The position numbers and the translations under genes were made by a program. From Bacillota bacterium (GTDB lineage Bacteria > Bacillota > Clostridia > Lachnospirales > Lachnospiraceae), in NCBI GenBank assembly GCA_023386815.1, contig JAEWIZ010000019.1:62001-126000 (forward strand): a stretch of 64,000 bases of DNA. The letters run 5' to 3'. A model generated the notes under the pieces. The model made no database searches. It was not told the DNA's origin and saw only the letters and a program-made list of their open reading frames with translations. How positions within the stretch are numbered: the first letter of the stretch is position 1; each line of letters begins with the position of its first letter. Shown here piece by piece: positions 8,789 to 17,255 of the stretch.

Positions 8789-9021
8789 TGATTCTACGAT
8801 TATTAGCTATAGTCATGATTGGTGTAACCATGTATTGTAGTATGTTATTTGTCATTGATTTGTTACATGGAACCAGACCATTGAAGAAAAGAAATAGAGG
8901 GGAAAAGAGACTGGAAATAGATGGATTTAAATTCAGTAGCTTAATGGTTGGCATTATATTATTTGCCATTATGGTTTTTATTTTTTTATTTATTAAATAT
9001 ATTTTAAGGGGTGCGGTATGA
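8770..9021 (+). CDS. Small two-helix membrane protein (Tad-like operon)
   Basis: An 83-residue protein with two hydrophobic helices (about residues 5-30 and 58-80) joined by a basic loop PLKKRNRGEKR. The start is GTG at 8770 behind GGAGG (8761-8765), inside the end of the previous gene, and the stop overlaps the next ATG. I do not recognise the family. The tight overlaps on both sides argue that it is a real member of the machine, perhaps a membrane anchor for its cytosolic neighbours. Confidence 0.7.
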   Translation: MFWAEIVILRLLAIVMIGVTMYCSMLFVIDLLHGTRPLKKRNRGEKRLEIDGFKFSSLMVGIILFAIMVFIFLFIKYILRGAV

Positions 9022-9995
9022 GGTTTCAAGGCAGATTAAAAAGAACTACGAAGCAATATATAATGGTTGCTGTACTATGCATTATTGTCATTGGAGGGGC
9101 AGGAATATTAACAACGATTGTTGTCACAAGTCAAATTAAGCAGGAGTATCAGAAGCTTTTAGCTGATTCTAACAGAAAACTGGAAGAGCATCAAAGAAAT
9201 ATATATGTTGCTACAGCAAATATCATGTCCGGTGACGTCATCACGAAAGAGCATCTGGTGAAGAAAAAGGTATATTCATCACAACCAATAGAAACCTATC
9301 TCAGTGAAGAACAGATAGGAAAGCTGGCATTGATTAATATACCGGAAGGTACGCAAGTACTAAAAACTATGATAGCGGATAATACAATATCAGCTAATCT
9401 TAGAGAAACGGAGTATGATGTAATTCATCTAAACTCAAATATTGAGAAGGATGATACTGTGGACATTAGGCTTTTGTATCCTAATGGAGAAAGCTATGTC
9501 GTGTTATCAAAAAAAATAATTCAGGATTTATCAATAGATACAGCAAGTATATTTTTATGGTTAGAGACAGAAGAGATACTACGTATGTCTGCAGCAATCG
9601 TTGATGCCAGTCTTTATACCGGTTCCAAACTATATGTTACTAAGTATATAGAACCAAATATTCAGAAAGACTCTATAATTACATATACACCCAATCTTTC
9701 CATTCTGTCGTTAATCGAAAAGGATCCCAACATCGTAAATCGTTGTTCTCAGGAATTAAACAAAGAGGTACGTAAAGCACTAGAAAACCGATTGGCCAAA
9801 AGTATTGGTTTGGATGTTAGTGCAATTAATTGGGATGTTATAGCAGGTGAATTTCCTGAGCTTTCTATCCCGGAGAAGTCTGGTGGTGAAGCAAAGGAGG
9901 AAGGTAAGGAAGTAGAAGAGCTTGAGAGTGAGGAGTTTTTTTATTATACAGAGGAACAAGAGGCTATAGAAAGGGATACAGAATATGGCGAGTGA
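9018..9995 (+). CDS. CpaB/RcpC-like SAF-domain protein
   Basis: A 325-residue membrane-anchored protein with an N-terminal helix (MVAVLCIIVIGGAGILTTIVV) and an SAF domain (YVATANIMSGDVITKEHLVKKKV ... LALINIPEGTQVLKTMI). This is the layout of CpaB/RcpC, the Tad assembly protein that sits outside the inner membrane and links to the outer ring in Gram-negatives. In a monoderm host it would face the wall. A Glu-rich tail (EEGKEVEELESEEFFYYTEEQE) is unusual. The ATG overlaps the previous stop (ATGA); the gene ends inside the next one. Confidence 0.82.
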   Translation: MRFQGRLKRTTKQYIMVAVLCIIVIGGAGILTTIVVTSQIKQEYQKLLADSNRKLEEHQRNIYVATANIMSGDVITKEHLVKKKVYSSQPIETYLSEEQIGKLALINIPEGTQVLKTMIADNTISANLRETEYDVIHLNSNIEKDDTVDIRLLYPNGESYVVLSKKIIQDLSIDTASIFLWLETEEILRMSAAIVDASLYTGSKLYVTKYIEPNIQKDSIITYTPNLSILSLIEKDPNIVNRCSQELNKEVRKALENRLAKSIGLDVSAINWDVIAGEFPELSIPEKSGGEAKEEGKEVEELESEEFFYYTEEQEAIERDTEYGE

Positions 9996-10656
9996 GATAG
10001 TTACATATATTGGCTTAAATAGTTTCGATCTTATCCTTTACCAGGCCTGTGTTTTAGCAAAGTTGCAAAAAAGGGTATTAATCATTGAAGACAATGATAA
10101 ATTAGAGCAGTCTCCTTTTTCCAGCATGCTTGAAATACCGTTAGGCTTAGAAGAAAAGAAAGATATCATCACGTTTCGTCGAATTGATTTTGCATTTTTT
10201 CAGCCTGGTATGGAGGTTGTAAAAAATTACGATACAGTATTTATTTCTGCCGGTTTTTCTAAGGCTCCATATGAGTTTACAGTAAGCAAAGAGATATATG
10301 TTACGGATCTTTTTGTTCAAAATATGGAGGCAGTCAAACAAATTATGAATAAGAGCTGTTGTACAAGACGATCAATGGTGATACGGAATAATGTTTTTTC
10401 CTATGTGAATTTAGACTTACTTAGGGATGAAATGGAGGGGATGGTAGATCAAGAGGAGACAATAATCATTGATATGAATGAGAATGATCACTTTAACGCT
10501 TTGTTATGTCAACATGGTCAATCTTTAAGATTTAAGCTGTTATCAAGTAATATGAAAAAATATCTCTTAAGGGAGATTAAACATCTATGTCCCGAAGCGG
10601 ACAAGCGAGTACTTCATATTGCATATAAAGCAGCAAGCAGAGGAGGAGCTACGTGA
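9985..10656 (+). CDS. Degenerate ParA-like protein (second of three)
   Basis: A 223-residue cytosolic protein beginning like a ParA fold (IVTYIGLNSFDLILYQACVLAKLQKRVLIIEDND), where a beta strand, loop and helix are followed by the conserved acidic strand end. The loop GLNSFD has no Walker lysine. A later strand reads DTVFISAGFS. It is shorter than CpaE and probably does not bind ATP the usual way. It overlaps both neighbours. The assignment rests on the fold-like pattern and the two paralogues in the operon, so it is tentative. Confidence 0.62.
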   Translation: MASEIVTYIGLNSFDLILYQACVLAKLQKRVLIIEDNDKLEQSPFSSMLEIPLGLEEKKDIITFRRIDFAFFQPGMEVVKNYDTVFISAGFSKAPYEFTVSKEIYVTDLFVQNMEAVKQIMNKSCCTRRSMVIRNNVFSYVNLDLLRDEMEGMVDQEETIIIDMNENDHFNALLCQHGQSLRFKLLSSNMKKYLLREIKHLCPEADKRVLHIAYKAASRGGAT

Positions 10657-11492
10657 TGAAAATTGTTTTCTGGTCGCCGATACATGGTCAGACAGGCATG
10701 ACAAGTAATATTCTTGTGATTTCTCTACTCTGTGCAATCGCATATAAGAAGTGCTCGCTGGTAACACAGACGCATTTTAACTATAACAATTTAGAGGCAC
10801 CTTTAATAGAAAGAAACTCAAAACCAGCATCTGATTATTTTATGGACGTGGGTATTGATGCAATTGTTAGAAACTTTAAGGCCGAACGCTTGGAGCGAGA
10901 ACTAATTGAGAACTGCTGTATTAATCTTCAAAACACCAGGTTGAGCCTGCTGCCAGGTACAACAAAGACTAACCGCGCAACCTTTGATTATGACATTGGC
11001 ACTACGATCCCAATAGTTTTTAAAGAAATGAACCAATTCTATGATTGTATGTTTATTGATACAAATCCCGGTATGAAGGAGCTGTCAATAAGACTTATGC
11101 AAGAGGCAGAGCTCACAGTAATCAATTTGAGCCAAAACCTTGAGATTGTTAATCTGTATTTTCAGCATTATGATAAACTAATTTCTGGAAGGAAATTCTT
11201 CCTGTTTGGAGCTTATGACGTTAATTCTAAATATAATATCAATAATATCAGAAAGAAATATTCAGTTATTACAAAAGCTAATTCAGGAGTCATCCCTTAC
11301 AATACAGCATATAAGGATGCTCAAATTGAAAGCCGGGTGATAGAATTCATAAAAAAGAACTTAAATGCAGATAGCCTGAGTGACAATCATTATTTCATTA
11401 GTAAGTCTTTAAGCGCAGCTGATAAAATTCTTAGGCTGGCAGAGTACAAACATCCTTGTGGAAGGAGAGGCTTGGATGTATTTAGAGAATAA
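10656..11492 (+). CDS. ParA/CpaE-like protein (third of three)
   Basis: About 278 residues. The N-terminus KIVFWSPIHGQTGMTSNILVISLL has the position and shape of a deviant Walker A but keeps only GQTGMTS, with no lysine. The FIDTNPGM block corresponds to the Walker B/switch region. It is paralogous to the first gene of the operon. I start at ATG 10656, seven bases after GGAGGAG; a GTG one codon earlier is possible. In Tad systems CpaE works next to the TadA ATPase, which is exactly the next gene here. Confidence 0.72.
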   Translation: MKIVFWSPIHGQTGMTSNILVISLLCAIAYKKCSLVTQTHFNYNNLEAPLIERNSKPASDYFMDVGIDAIVRNFKAERLERELIENCCINLQNTRLSLLPGTTKTNRATFDYDIGTTIPIVFKEMNQFYDCMFIDTNPGMKELSIRLMQEAELTVINLSQNLEIVNLYFQHYDKLISGRKFFLFGAYDVNSKYNINNIRKKYSVITKANSGVIPYNTAYKDAQIESRVIEFIKKNLNADSLSDNHYFISKSLSAADKILRLAEYKHPCGRRGLDVFRE

Positions 11493-13296
11493 TATGATAA
11501 TTATAGTTCTACTCATAGCCGCTGGGTGCCTTACCCTCTTCTTTATCTTCAAGAAGGAAGTAGAACCTGAGGACTTGGAAGTGGAAAACAGGTACGCAAT
11601 TCCTTACCTATGTGAGCAGGTGAAATCCATGCTAAACGAGATTATTAATCAAAATCTATTAGAACTGTATATCAGCAAAAGTGAAATGAAGAAAAGAGAG
11701 CAGCAGAAAGTTAGGATAAGTACGGCTGTTAGATCCTGCGCGCAAGGGAATATTGGAGAAAAAGAGTTTATCAAAGATTACATCAAAGATTTGTTACAGA
11801 GCAAATTAGATATTAATGAGAAAACGATAGATGCAGTAATACCGTTTTATGATCAATTGCAACTCACTGGCCAGGATAAGTTTGATATACTCCTTCAATC
11901 ATATCGGTTAGAGTATGGACTTCAAGCCTTCGGGGTCTTAATGAAGGAGCTTTCAATTCATTTTATAAAAGAAAATGAGAACGGACAATATTATGAGATA
12001 AACGAGGAGGATATCTCACTTGCTTTTCAGAATTTCTATCATAATTTATCTTATGTACTGAAGCTTGAGATTGTGGTTCAAAGAGTATTTCAAATAGCTT
12101 ATGGATATGGATGTGTTGATGAACTGATTTATCAAAGTGCCATTGATGGAATATCAGGTGGAGCCAGTGGTGTCACCAATGATCATTATAATTTCATGGA
12201 GGAGGTACTAAAATCGGAAGACATCAGTGACAAGAAATCCTATGAGAGTGTATGGATTATTCTGAATGGTAAATCCGTTCATTTATCCTTTCTGGGTTTT
12301 GGGAATCGCAGTGAATTGATCCGCGTTTGTAAAAATCTATACCGCTATGATAATATTGGTCATCTTACCTCCTCCAATGGGTTTAAACTATCCTATCTAT
12401 ACAATGGAAGTCGTGTGGTAGTCACCAGGCCAAAGCTGACCTCCGGTTGGGCATTTTTTATTCGAAAATTTGAGAGTTCAAAAGCAATGAGCCTGAGTGA
12501 TTTGTTGGTTGATGATAACAGTAAGATTGTCATTGAACTAACCAAATGGATGGTGAAAGGACTTTTGAATATCGTGGTATCTGGTGACCAGGGATCCGGT
12601 AAAACAACCTTTTTGAAGGTTATGCTTCAATATATAGACCAACGATACCAAATACGCACTACGGAAGCAGAATATGAGCTTTGGTTAAATAATCTGTATC
12701 CGGAGCTGAACGTAGTACCATTTCGAGGAACTCAGGAGGTAAGTCTCATAGATGCTATTAATATACAGAAAAAAACAGATGGCATGATTATGATATTGGG
12801 TGAAATCGCAGATGCAAGACAAGCTAATGCATATATTACCTTAACACAGGCTGGAACAAAATGCACCATAGGTACGGTACATACCATTTCTCCAGAGGAT
12901 ACAGTGGATTACTTTCGAAATGCAACCTTATCTAATTATGGTAGCTTTCGCAATGAGATGACAGCAGAAGAGCAAGTAGCTAATGCGATCCATATCGATA
13001 TCCATTGGGAAAAATCAGCGGATGGAAAGCGACATATTAGTTATATCACTGAGATTGTACCAAGCCCCAGAGCCAATATTTGCACTGGTAACCGTTGGGA
13101 TGATATTGCAGAGTCACTAAAGACGTTAGCTAGAAGAAGGGCATTTACAACCAGAGAGATTATTTCCTTTGAAGATGGAAGATATATATTTAGAAATCCC
13201 CTCTCAGAAAGGTGTGTGAGCAAAATTCTTCAGAATCTCAGTAAAGAGGAACGTGTGCATTTCCTTGAGTTTAATGGCATGGGAGGTACTTCTTAA
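11476..13296 (+). CDS. TadA/CpaF-like secretion ATPase with N-terminal membrane anchor
   Basis: A 606-residue hexameric motor ATPase of the Tad/type II secretion family. Walker A is GDQGSGKTT near residues 370-378, Walker B is MIMILGEIAD near 437-446, followed by the conserved His box GTVHT near 468. The DQxQ-like linker and the Arg-rich middle match CpaF. Unusually, the protein begins with a hydrophobic helix (MIIIVLLIAAGCLTLFFIF), so the motor is probably tethered to the membrane; ordinary TadA is soluble. I start at ATG 11476, seven bases after AAGGAGAG. It would power assembly of the pilin-like proteins encoded downstream. Confidence 0.88.
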   Translation: MYLENNMIIIVLLIAAGCLTLFFIFKKEVEPEDLEVENRYAIPYLCEQVKSMLNEIINQNLLELYISKSEMKKREQQKVRISTAVRSCAQGNIGEKEFIKDYIKDLLQSKLDINEKTIDAVIPFYDQLQLTGQDKFDILLQSYRLEYGLQAFGVLMKELSIHFIKENENGQYYEINEEDISLAFQNFYHNLSYVLKLEIVVQRVFQIAYGYGCVDELIYQSAIDGISGGASGVTNDHYNFMEEVLKSEDISDKKSYESVWIILNGKSVHLSFLGFGNRSELIRVCKNLYRYDNIGHLTSSNGFKLSYLYNGSRVVVTRPKLTSGWAFFIRKFESSKAMSLSDLLVDDNSKIVIELTKWMVKGLLNIVVSGDQGSGKTTFLKVMLQYIDQRYQIRTTEAEYELWLNNLYPELNVVPFRGTQEVSLIDAINIQKKTDGMIMILGEIADARQANAYITLTQAGTKCTIGTVHTISPEDTVDYFRNATLSNYGSFRNEMTAEEQVANAIHIDIHWEKSADGKRHISYITEIVPSPRANICTGNRWDDIAESLKTLARRRAFTTREIISFEDGRYIFRNPLSERCVSKILQNLSKEERVHFLEFNGMGGTS

Positions 13297-15311
13297 TGGA
13301 CAAAAAACTTCTTTTTATTATGGGGGCAGGTGTTTTACTGATACTCCCTATCGTTTTTTATCTGCTTGAGGTGATTGATCGTAAACAGAGGACGGAACGA
13401 AATTATGGGGCTTCTTTCGCTGAAAAGCCAAAAAGGAATATTTATCGTAAGCTATACCAGTTACTCATAGGATCAATGTTAACGGCGGGATACTCACTTC
13501 GGATTCGAAGGTTTTATGAGCTTTTGTATCCAGGGGAAGAAGATGACATTAGGCGAAAAACCGTAGGAACAATAGGAATTACATGGTTGGTTTGTGCAAT
13601 TACTATTCTGATTATCTTTGTATCTAAGCCTAATTTTAATAATGCCGCGGTGGTGCTCTTATTGGTTTATGTCTTGAATACAGAAATAGTAGTATTTCTG
13701 ACAGTAAATCTAGAACTTAAGATACTAGAAGAGATGTGTGTCTTTTTCTCAAATGTACGGCATAACTTCTATCTTAATCAAATGGTTGACGATGCTATTT
13801 TATTGGCGCTTCAGGATACAAAAAGTCTTGAAATGAAGCTGCATGCGAAGAAGATATATGAGGTCATAATATCAAGCTCTCTAAAGGAGTCGGCGATTGC
13901 ATATAACGCTGCAATGCATAATCAATATATGAAAATGTTTCTATCCCTCTGTTTGAATGTCATAGAGTACAGCGATATGGAAGTAAGGGGTCAAAATTTA
14001 TTCACTGCAAATCTTGATAATCTAAAAAAAGAAATCAATAACGAGATATTAAAAATTAAAAAAATAAGATATAAATTCTCTGGACTTACATTTGTTGCAA
14101 TTGCTGTCTGTTTACCAATTGATACAATTAAAAACTATGGATTATCTATGCTGCCGGAGATGGATAGCTTTTATAATGGCAGCTCAGGGGCTATCTATGT
14201 TACACTAACGATTTTGACTGCTTTCATTATTTACATATTAAATAATAAGCTGAAGGAGATGAAAGTATCGTTACCTCAGGAGCATGCACTATTAAAGCGA
14301 TTAGATAAAGTGGGAATGATTCGAAATGCTCTGGATAATTATATGGAAAAGAATTATAGCAGAATGGCAAAGCTTCAGGTTGTCTTAAAGCGATTGGGAG
14401 AAATAATTACTCCTAGGCAGCTATTATTAAAAAGGATGCTTATTTCAGCAATAACAACTATGGGAATGGTTCTATTTTTTCTCTTTCTACATCAGATTAA
14501 CCAATACAATCTACTACAAAAGGTTAATCAGCTTCCCAAGGAAATAACCTCAGTAAATGAAGCACAGAAGGAAACTATAAAACAAACAATTCTTGAATAT
14601 GTGTCACGATACCTAAGAATTAAAGATCTGGAAAAGTCGATAGTTATCAAGGAATTAGCAAAGCAGGGAATCTTTTACCAGGATAAGCTTAATGATGCAA
14701 TTGTTGACGAAGTATTTATCAGAATTAAAAAATATTACCAGGAGTATTTTAAATGGTATGAATTACTCATAAGTATCGGAATCGGTATAATCACTTTTTA
14801 TCTTCCTTACTGGCTCATTCTGTATAAAAAAAGTATTCAGCAGATGAATATGGAGGATGAGGTAAACCAATTGAACGCCATTATATTTATGTTGATGTAT
14901 TGTGATCATATTACGGTAAAGCAGCTATTAGAAGAAATGGAGTTATTTGCTGTGGTGTTTAAACAACCTCTGCAAGAGTGTATCAACGATTATAATAGTG
15001 GCGATGTGGAGGCATTAGAACGAATGAGAGATGGGGAAGCTTTTGAGCCATTTAAACGACTGGTTAACAATCTGATTCGATGTGATGATGTTGCAATTTA
15101 TAAGGCGTTTGATGAAATTGCGGCTGATCGTGAAAACTATCATGAACGAAGAAAGCTTGAAAACGAGATTCTAGTTCAGAAACGGGCAGATAGGGCTCAG
15201 TTACTGTCCTATTTACCGGCAGGAATGGTTTTGATTTATCTGATCCTTCCAATGATTGTCACTAGCATGGATGCGTTAAAAATGTTTCAGGAAATGATGC
15301 AGACTTATTAA
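13296..15311 (+). CDS. TadB-TadC-like fused inner-membrane platform protein
   Basis: A 671-residue polytopic protein containing two type II secretion F-like halves. The first half has helices near residues 5-22, 90-105 and 112-132 and ends with a helix pair near 265-310. The second has helices near 385-400 and 490-510, then the cytosolic T2SSF-type helical domain, and ends with LLSYLPAGMVLIYLILPMIV. TadB and TadC are normally separate genes of about 300 residues each, so this looks like a fusion. Its start overlaps the stop of the ATPase gene (TAATG). The pair forms the engine of the machine. Confidence 0.8.
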   Translation: MDKKLLFIMGAGVLLILPIVFYLLEVIDRKQRTERNYGASFAEKPKRNIYRKLYQLLIGSMLTAGYSLRIRRFYELLYPGEEDDIRRKTVGTIGITWLVCAITILIIFVSKPNFNNAAVVLLLVYVLNTEIVVFLTVNLELKILEEMCVFFSNVRHNFYLNQMVDDAILLALQDTKSLEMKLHAKKIYEVIISSSLKESAIAYNAAMHNQYMKMFLSLCLNVIEYSDMEVRGQNLFTANLDNLKKEINNEILKIKKIRYKFSGLTFVAIAVCLPIDTIKNYGLSMLPEMDSFYNGSSGAIYVTLTILTAFIIYILNNKLKEMKVSLPQEHALLKRLDKVGMIRNALDNYMEKNYSRMAKLQVVLKRLGEIITPRQLLLKRMLISAITTMGMVLFFLFLHQINQYNLLQKVNQLPKEITSVNEAQKETIKQTILEYVSRYLRIKDLEKSIVIKELAKQGIFYQDKLNDAIVDEVFIRIKKYYQEYFKWYELLISIGIGIITFYLPYWLILYKKSIQQMNMEDEVNQLNAIIFMLMYCDHITVKQLLEEMELFAVVFKQPLQECINDYNSGDVEALERMRDGEAFEPFKRLVNNLIRCDDVAIYKAFDEIAADRENYHERRKLENEILVQKRADRAQLLSYLPAGMVLIYLILPMIVTSMDALKMFQEMMQTY

Positions 15312-15387
15312 GTACTACACTGATCTTACAGTACAGCAAAAAATTACGATAAGTAACTAAAATGTAAACAATGAATAGGAGAGTATA

Positions 15388-15891
15388 ATGAAAACCAATA
15401 ATCTAAGTGAAGCAACAAAAGTGTTAATTCTTGTAGCAACTGTAATTATTGTATGTGTTCTATGTGCGGTCGGTTTTAAGATAACGAATGAGGGAAAGTC
15501 CTCAGTGAATGCAGCAACTAATAATTTGAATAGCATGACAAGTCAATATTCTGATATCGACAAGGCCATCTATGATGGTGCAACTGTCCAAGGCAGTGAG
15601 GTAGTGAATCTGATTAAGAAAGTTATAAATTCTGAAGAATATGTAGCAATAAGAGTAAGTACTAATGCAGATAGTGATAGGGATTACAACTATACCTTTA
15701 ATCCTATCTCAAGTTCTGGCACAACAATAACACAGGCAACCTTAGGGACAAAAAAGACTGGTAATGCAGATGAGCAGATTTCATCAAATAAGGCACAGAG
15801 TCACTACATTAATCCGCAAGCTTCTTTTTCCGGAAAAGTTTATAAAGATGCAAATAATATTATCATATGTATAGAATTCACACAAAACTGA
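15388..15891 (+). CDS. Pilin-like protein 1
   Basis: A 167-residue protein with a short polar head, a conserved LSEATK motif with Glu8, then one hydrophobic helix (VLILVATVIIVCVLCAVGF) and an extracellular domain carrying YDGATVQGSEVVNLIKK. The layout is that of a pilin, including a Glu just before the hydrophobic segment, but there is no Gly-x4-Glu prepilin cleavage site. Two paralogues follow. The YDGxxVxGSEV motif occurs in all three. It opens a second translational block 76 bases after the platform gene, with AGGAGAG before the ATG. Likely a major structural subunit; this is inference. Confidence 0.7.
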   Translation: MKTNNLSEATKVLILVATVIIVCVLCAVGFKITNEGKSSVNAATNNLNSMTSQYSDIDKAIYDGATVQGSEVVNLIKKVINSEEYVAIRVSTNADSDRDYNYTFNPISSSGTTITQATLGTKKTGNADEQISSNKAQSHYINPQASFSGKVYKDANNIIICIEFTQN

Positions 15892-15913
15892 TTATTAGGA
15901 GGAGAATAGGCTT

Positions 15914-16384
15914 TTGAAAACTATGAACTTGGGCGAGTCGGTAAAAATAACTCTGCTAATAGCAACCCTTATTCTTGTGTGTATACTTTGTGCGATAGGA
16001 TTTAGACTGGCCAGTGCTGGAAAATCCGAAATAAATACGGCAACTGGGCAGTTTTCCGTTATGGAATCAAATTATTCCAATCTAAATGTATCCTTATATG
16101 ACGGAAGTATTATAAAAGGGAGTGAGATTGTAAGCCTGATTAGACAAGTATCGAAGGTTGATTATCTTACCCTCGAAGTCGCAACGCTTGATGGTTCTAC
16201 CAGGGCATATAATTACCGCTTCAATTATGAAACACTCTTATTGTCTGAAGAAGGGGCTGATCTTGAACCTCCTAAAGACAACTCCCAGCTTGGATATATC
16301 AATGAAGCAGCTAATTTCCTGGGAGCTACCTATGAGGATGAAAATGGGAACATTGTGTGTCTCAGGTTTCAACAGCTAAGATGA
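15914..16384 (+). CDS. Pilin-like protein 2
   Basis: A 156-residue paralogue of the preceding protein: MKTMNLGESVK with Glu8, a single helix (ITLLIATLILVCILCAIGF) and LYDGSIIKGSEIVSLIRQV. The start is TTG at 15914 behind AGGAGGAG, chosen because it aligns exactly with the MKT start of the paralogue. No prepilin peptidase site is visible. It lies 22 bases after protein 1. Confidence 0.7.
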   Translation: MKTMNLGESVKITLLIATLILVCILCAIGFRLASAGKSEINTATGQFSVMESNYSNLNVSLYDGSIIKGSEIVSLIRQVSKVDYLTLEVATLDGSTRAYNYRFNYETLLLSEEGADLEPPKDNSQLGYINEAANFLGATYEDENGNIVCLRFQQLR

Positions 16385-16397
16385 GAGGATCTAGAAT

Positions 16398-16841
16398 ATG
16401 AGGATAAATCATTTATCAGAAGCAACGAAAATAATGCTAATAGCAGCCTCTGTGATCATTACTTGTATTATTGTCTGGATTGGATTTACGATGGTAAAAA
16501 CCAGCAGAGAAATTAGTGACAGTGCTTTTGATCAGTTGAGAGAACTTAATAATGACCTTAAGGATAGTGGTATCATGAAATATGATGGGATAACAGTAGA
16601 AGGCAGCGAGGTAATTAATTGTATTCGAAAGAATCTCGGTGAATATGATACTACACAGACTGCACCTATCTATGTAACAGTTACTACTACGGTAGAAAAT
16701 ACATATACCAATGGACAATATCTTGAAAATTTACGTTCTTTTGCAGATACAAAATATATCAAACCTACGGCTACCTTTCATGGAACAGTAAAAAAGAATA
16801 CAAACAAAGTAATTGTCGGTATTGTATTTGTCCAACAATAA
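16398..16841 (+). CDS. Pilin-like protein 3
   Basis: A 147-residue third paralogue: MRINHLSEATK with Glu8, helix IMLIAASVIITCIIVWIGF and KYDGITVEGSEVINCIRK. It carries the same two motifs as proteins 1 and 2 but a different C-terminal half. The ATG follows GAGAGGATC at close spacing to the previous gene. Conserved spacing of three paralogues suggests a major subunit and minor variants. Confidence 0.68.
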   Translation: MRINHLSEATKIMLIAASVIITCIIVWIGFTMVKTSREISDSAFDQLRELNNDLKDSGIMKYDGITVEGSEVINCIRKNLGEYDTTQTAPIYVTVTTTVENTYTNGQYLENLRSFADTKYIKPTATFHGTVKKNTNKVIVGIVFVQQ

Positions 16842-16858
16842 GAAATTGGAGGTTCATA

Positions 16859-17239
16859 ATGAGCCATGCAATGAAAATTTTCTATATGGCATTCTCTGTT
16901 ATCGTGTTTTGCATTGCTTCCTTCTTATTAATACAGTATTCCAGCATTTATATTGATACTCTAGACTGCGTGAAGAGAATATCATATAGAGATGATGAGG
17001 TATATGGCCAGTATAATGTTATTGATCGAGAGGTAATAACGCAAGCGGAACTCATAGCAACCTTAAGTTGTAACTTGGAATATAACATAATTGTTGACGG
17101 TCAAGTAATTAACAAGGATAGTTATGACCCGGGGAGGATTGGTACCTATATCATAAGTGGGAATAAGTATAAAAAGAGTTACCAACTTGATGTAGCGGGT
17201 AATATGATAGCATTGGTCTATAATACCGTTGCTGATTAG
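16859..17239 (+). CDS. Small membrane-anchored pilin-like protein 4
   Basis: A 126-residue protein with one N-terminal helix (IFYMAFSVIVFCIASFLLIQYSS) and a small extracellular domain. It lacks the LSEATK and YDG-GSEV motifs of its three neighbours but keeps their size, topology and place, and has VITQAELIATL where they have GSEVVNLI. GGAGGTTCATA precedes the ATG. It may be a minor subunit; I do not recognise the family. Confidence 0.62.
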   Translation: MSHAMKIFYMAFSVIVFCIASFLLIQYSSIYIDTLDCVKRISYRDDEVYGQYNVIDREVITQAELIATLSCNLEYNIIVDGQVINKDSYDPGRIGTYIISGNKYKKSYQLDVAGNMIALVYNTVAD

Positions 17240-17255
17240 GTAAGGAGAAAAAGAT

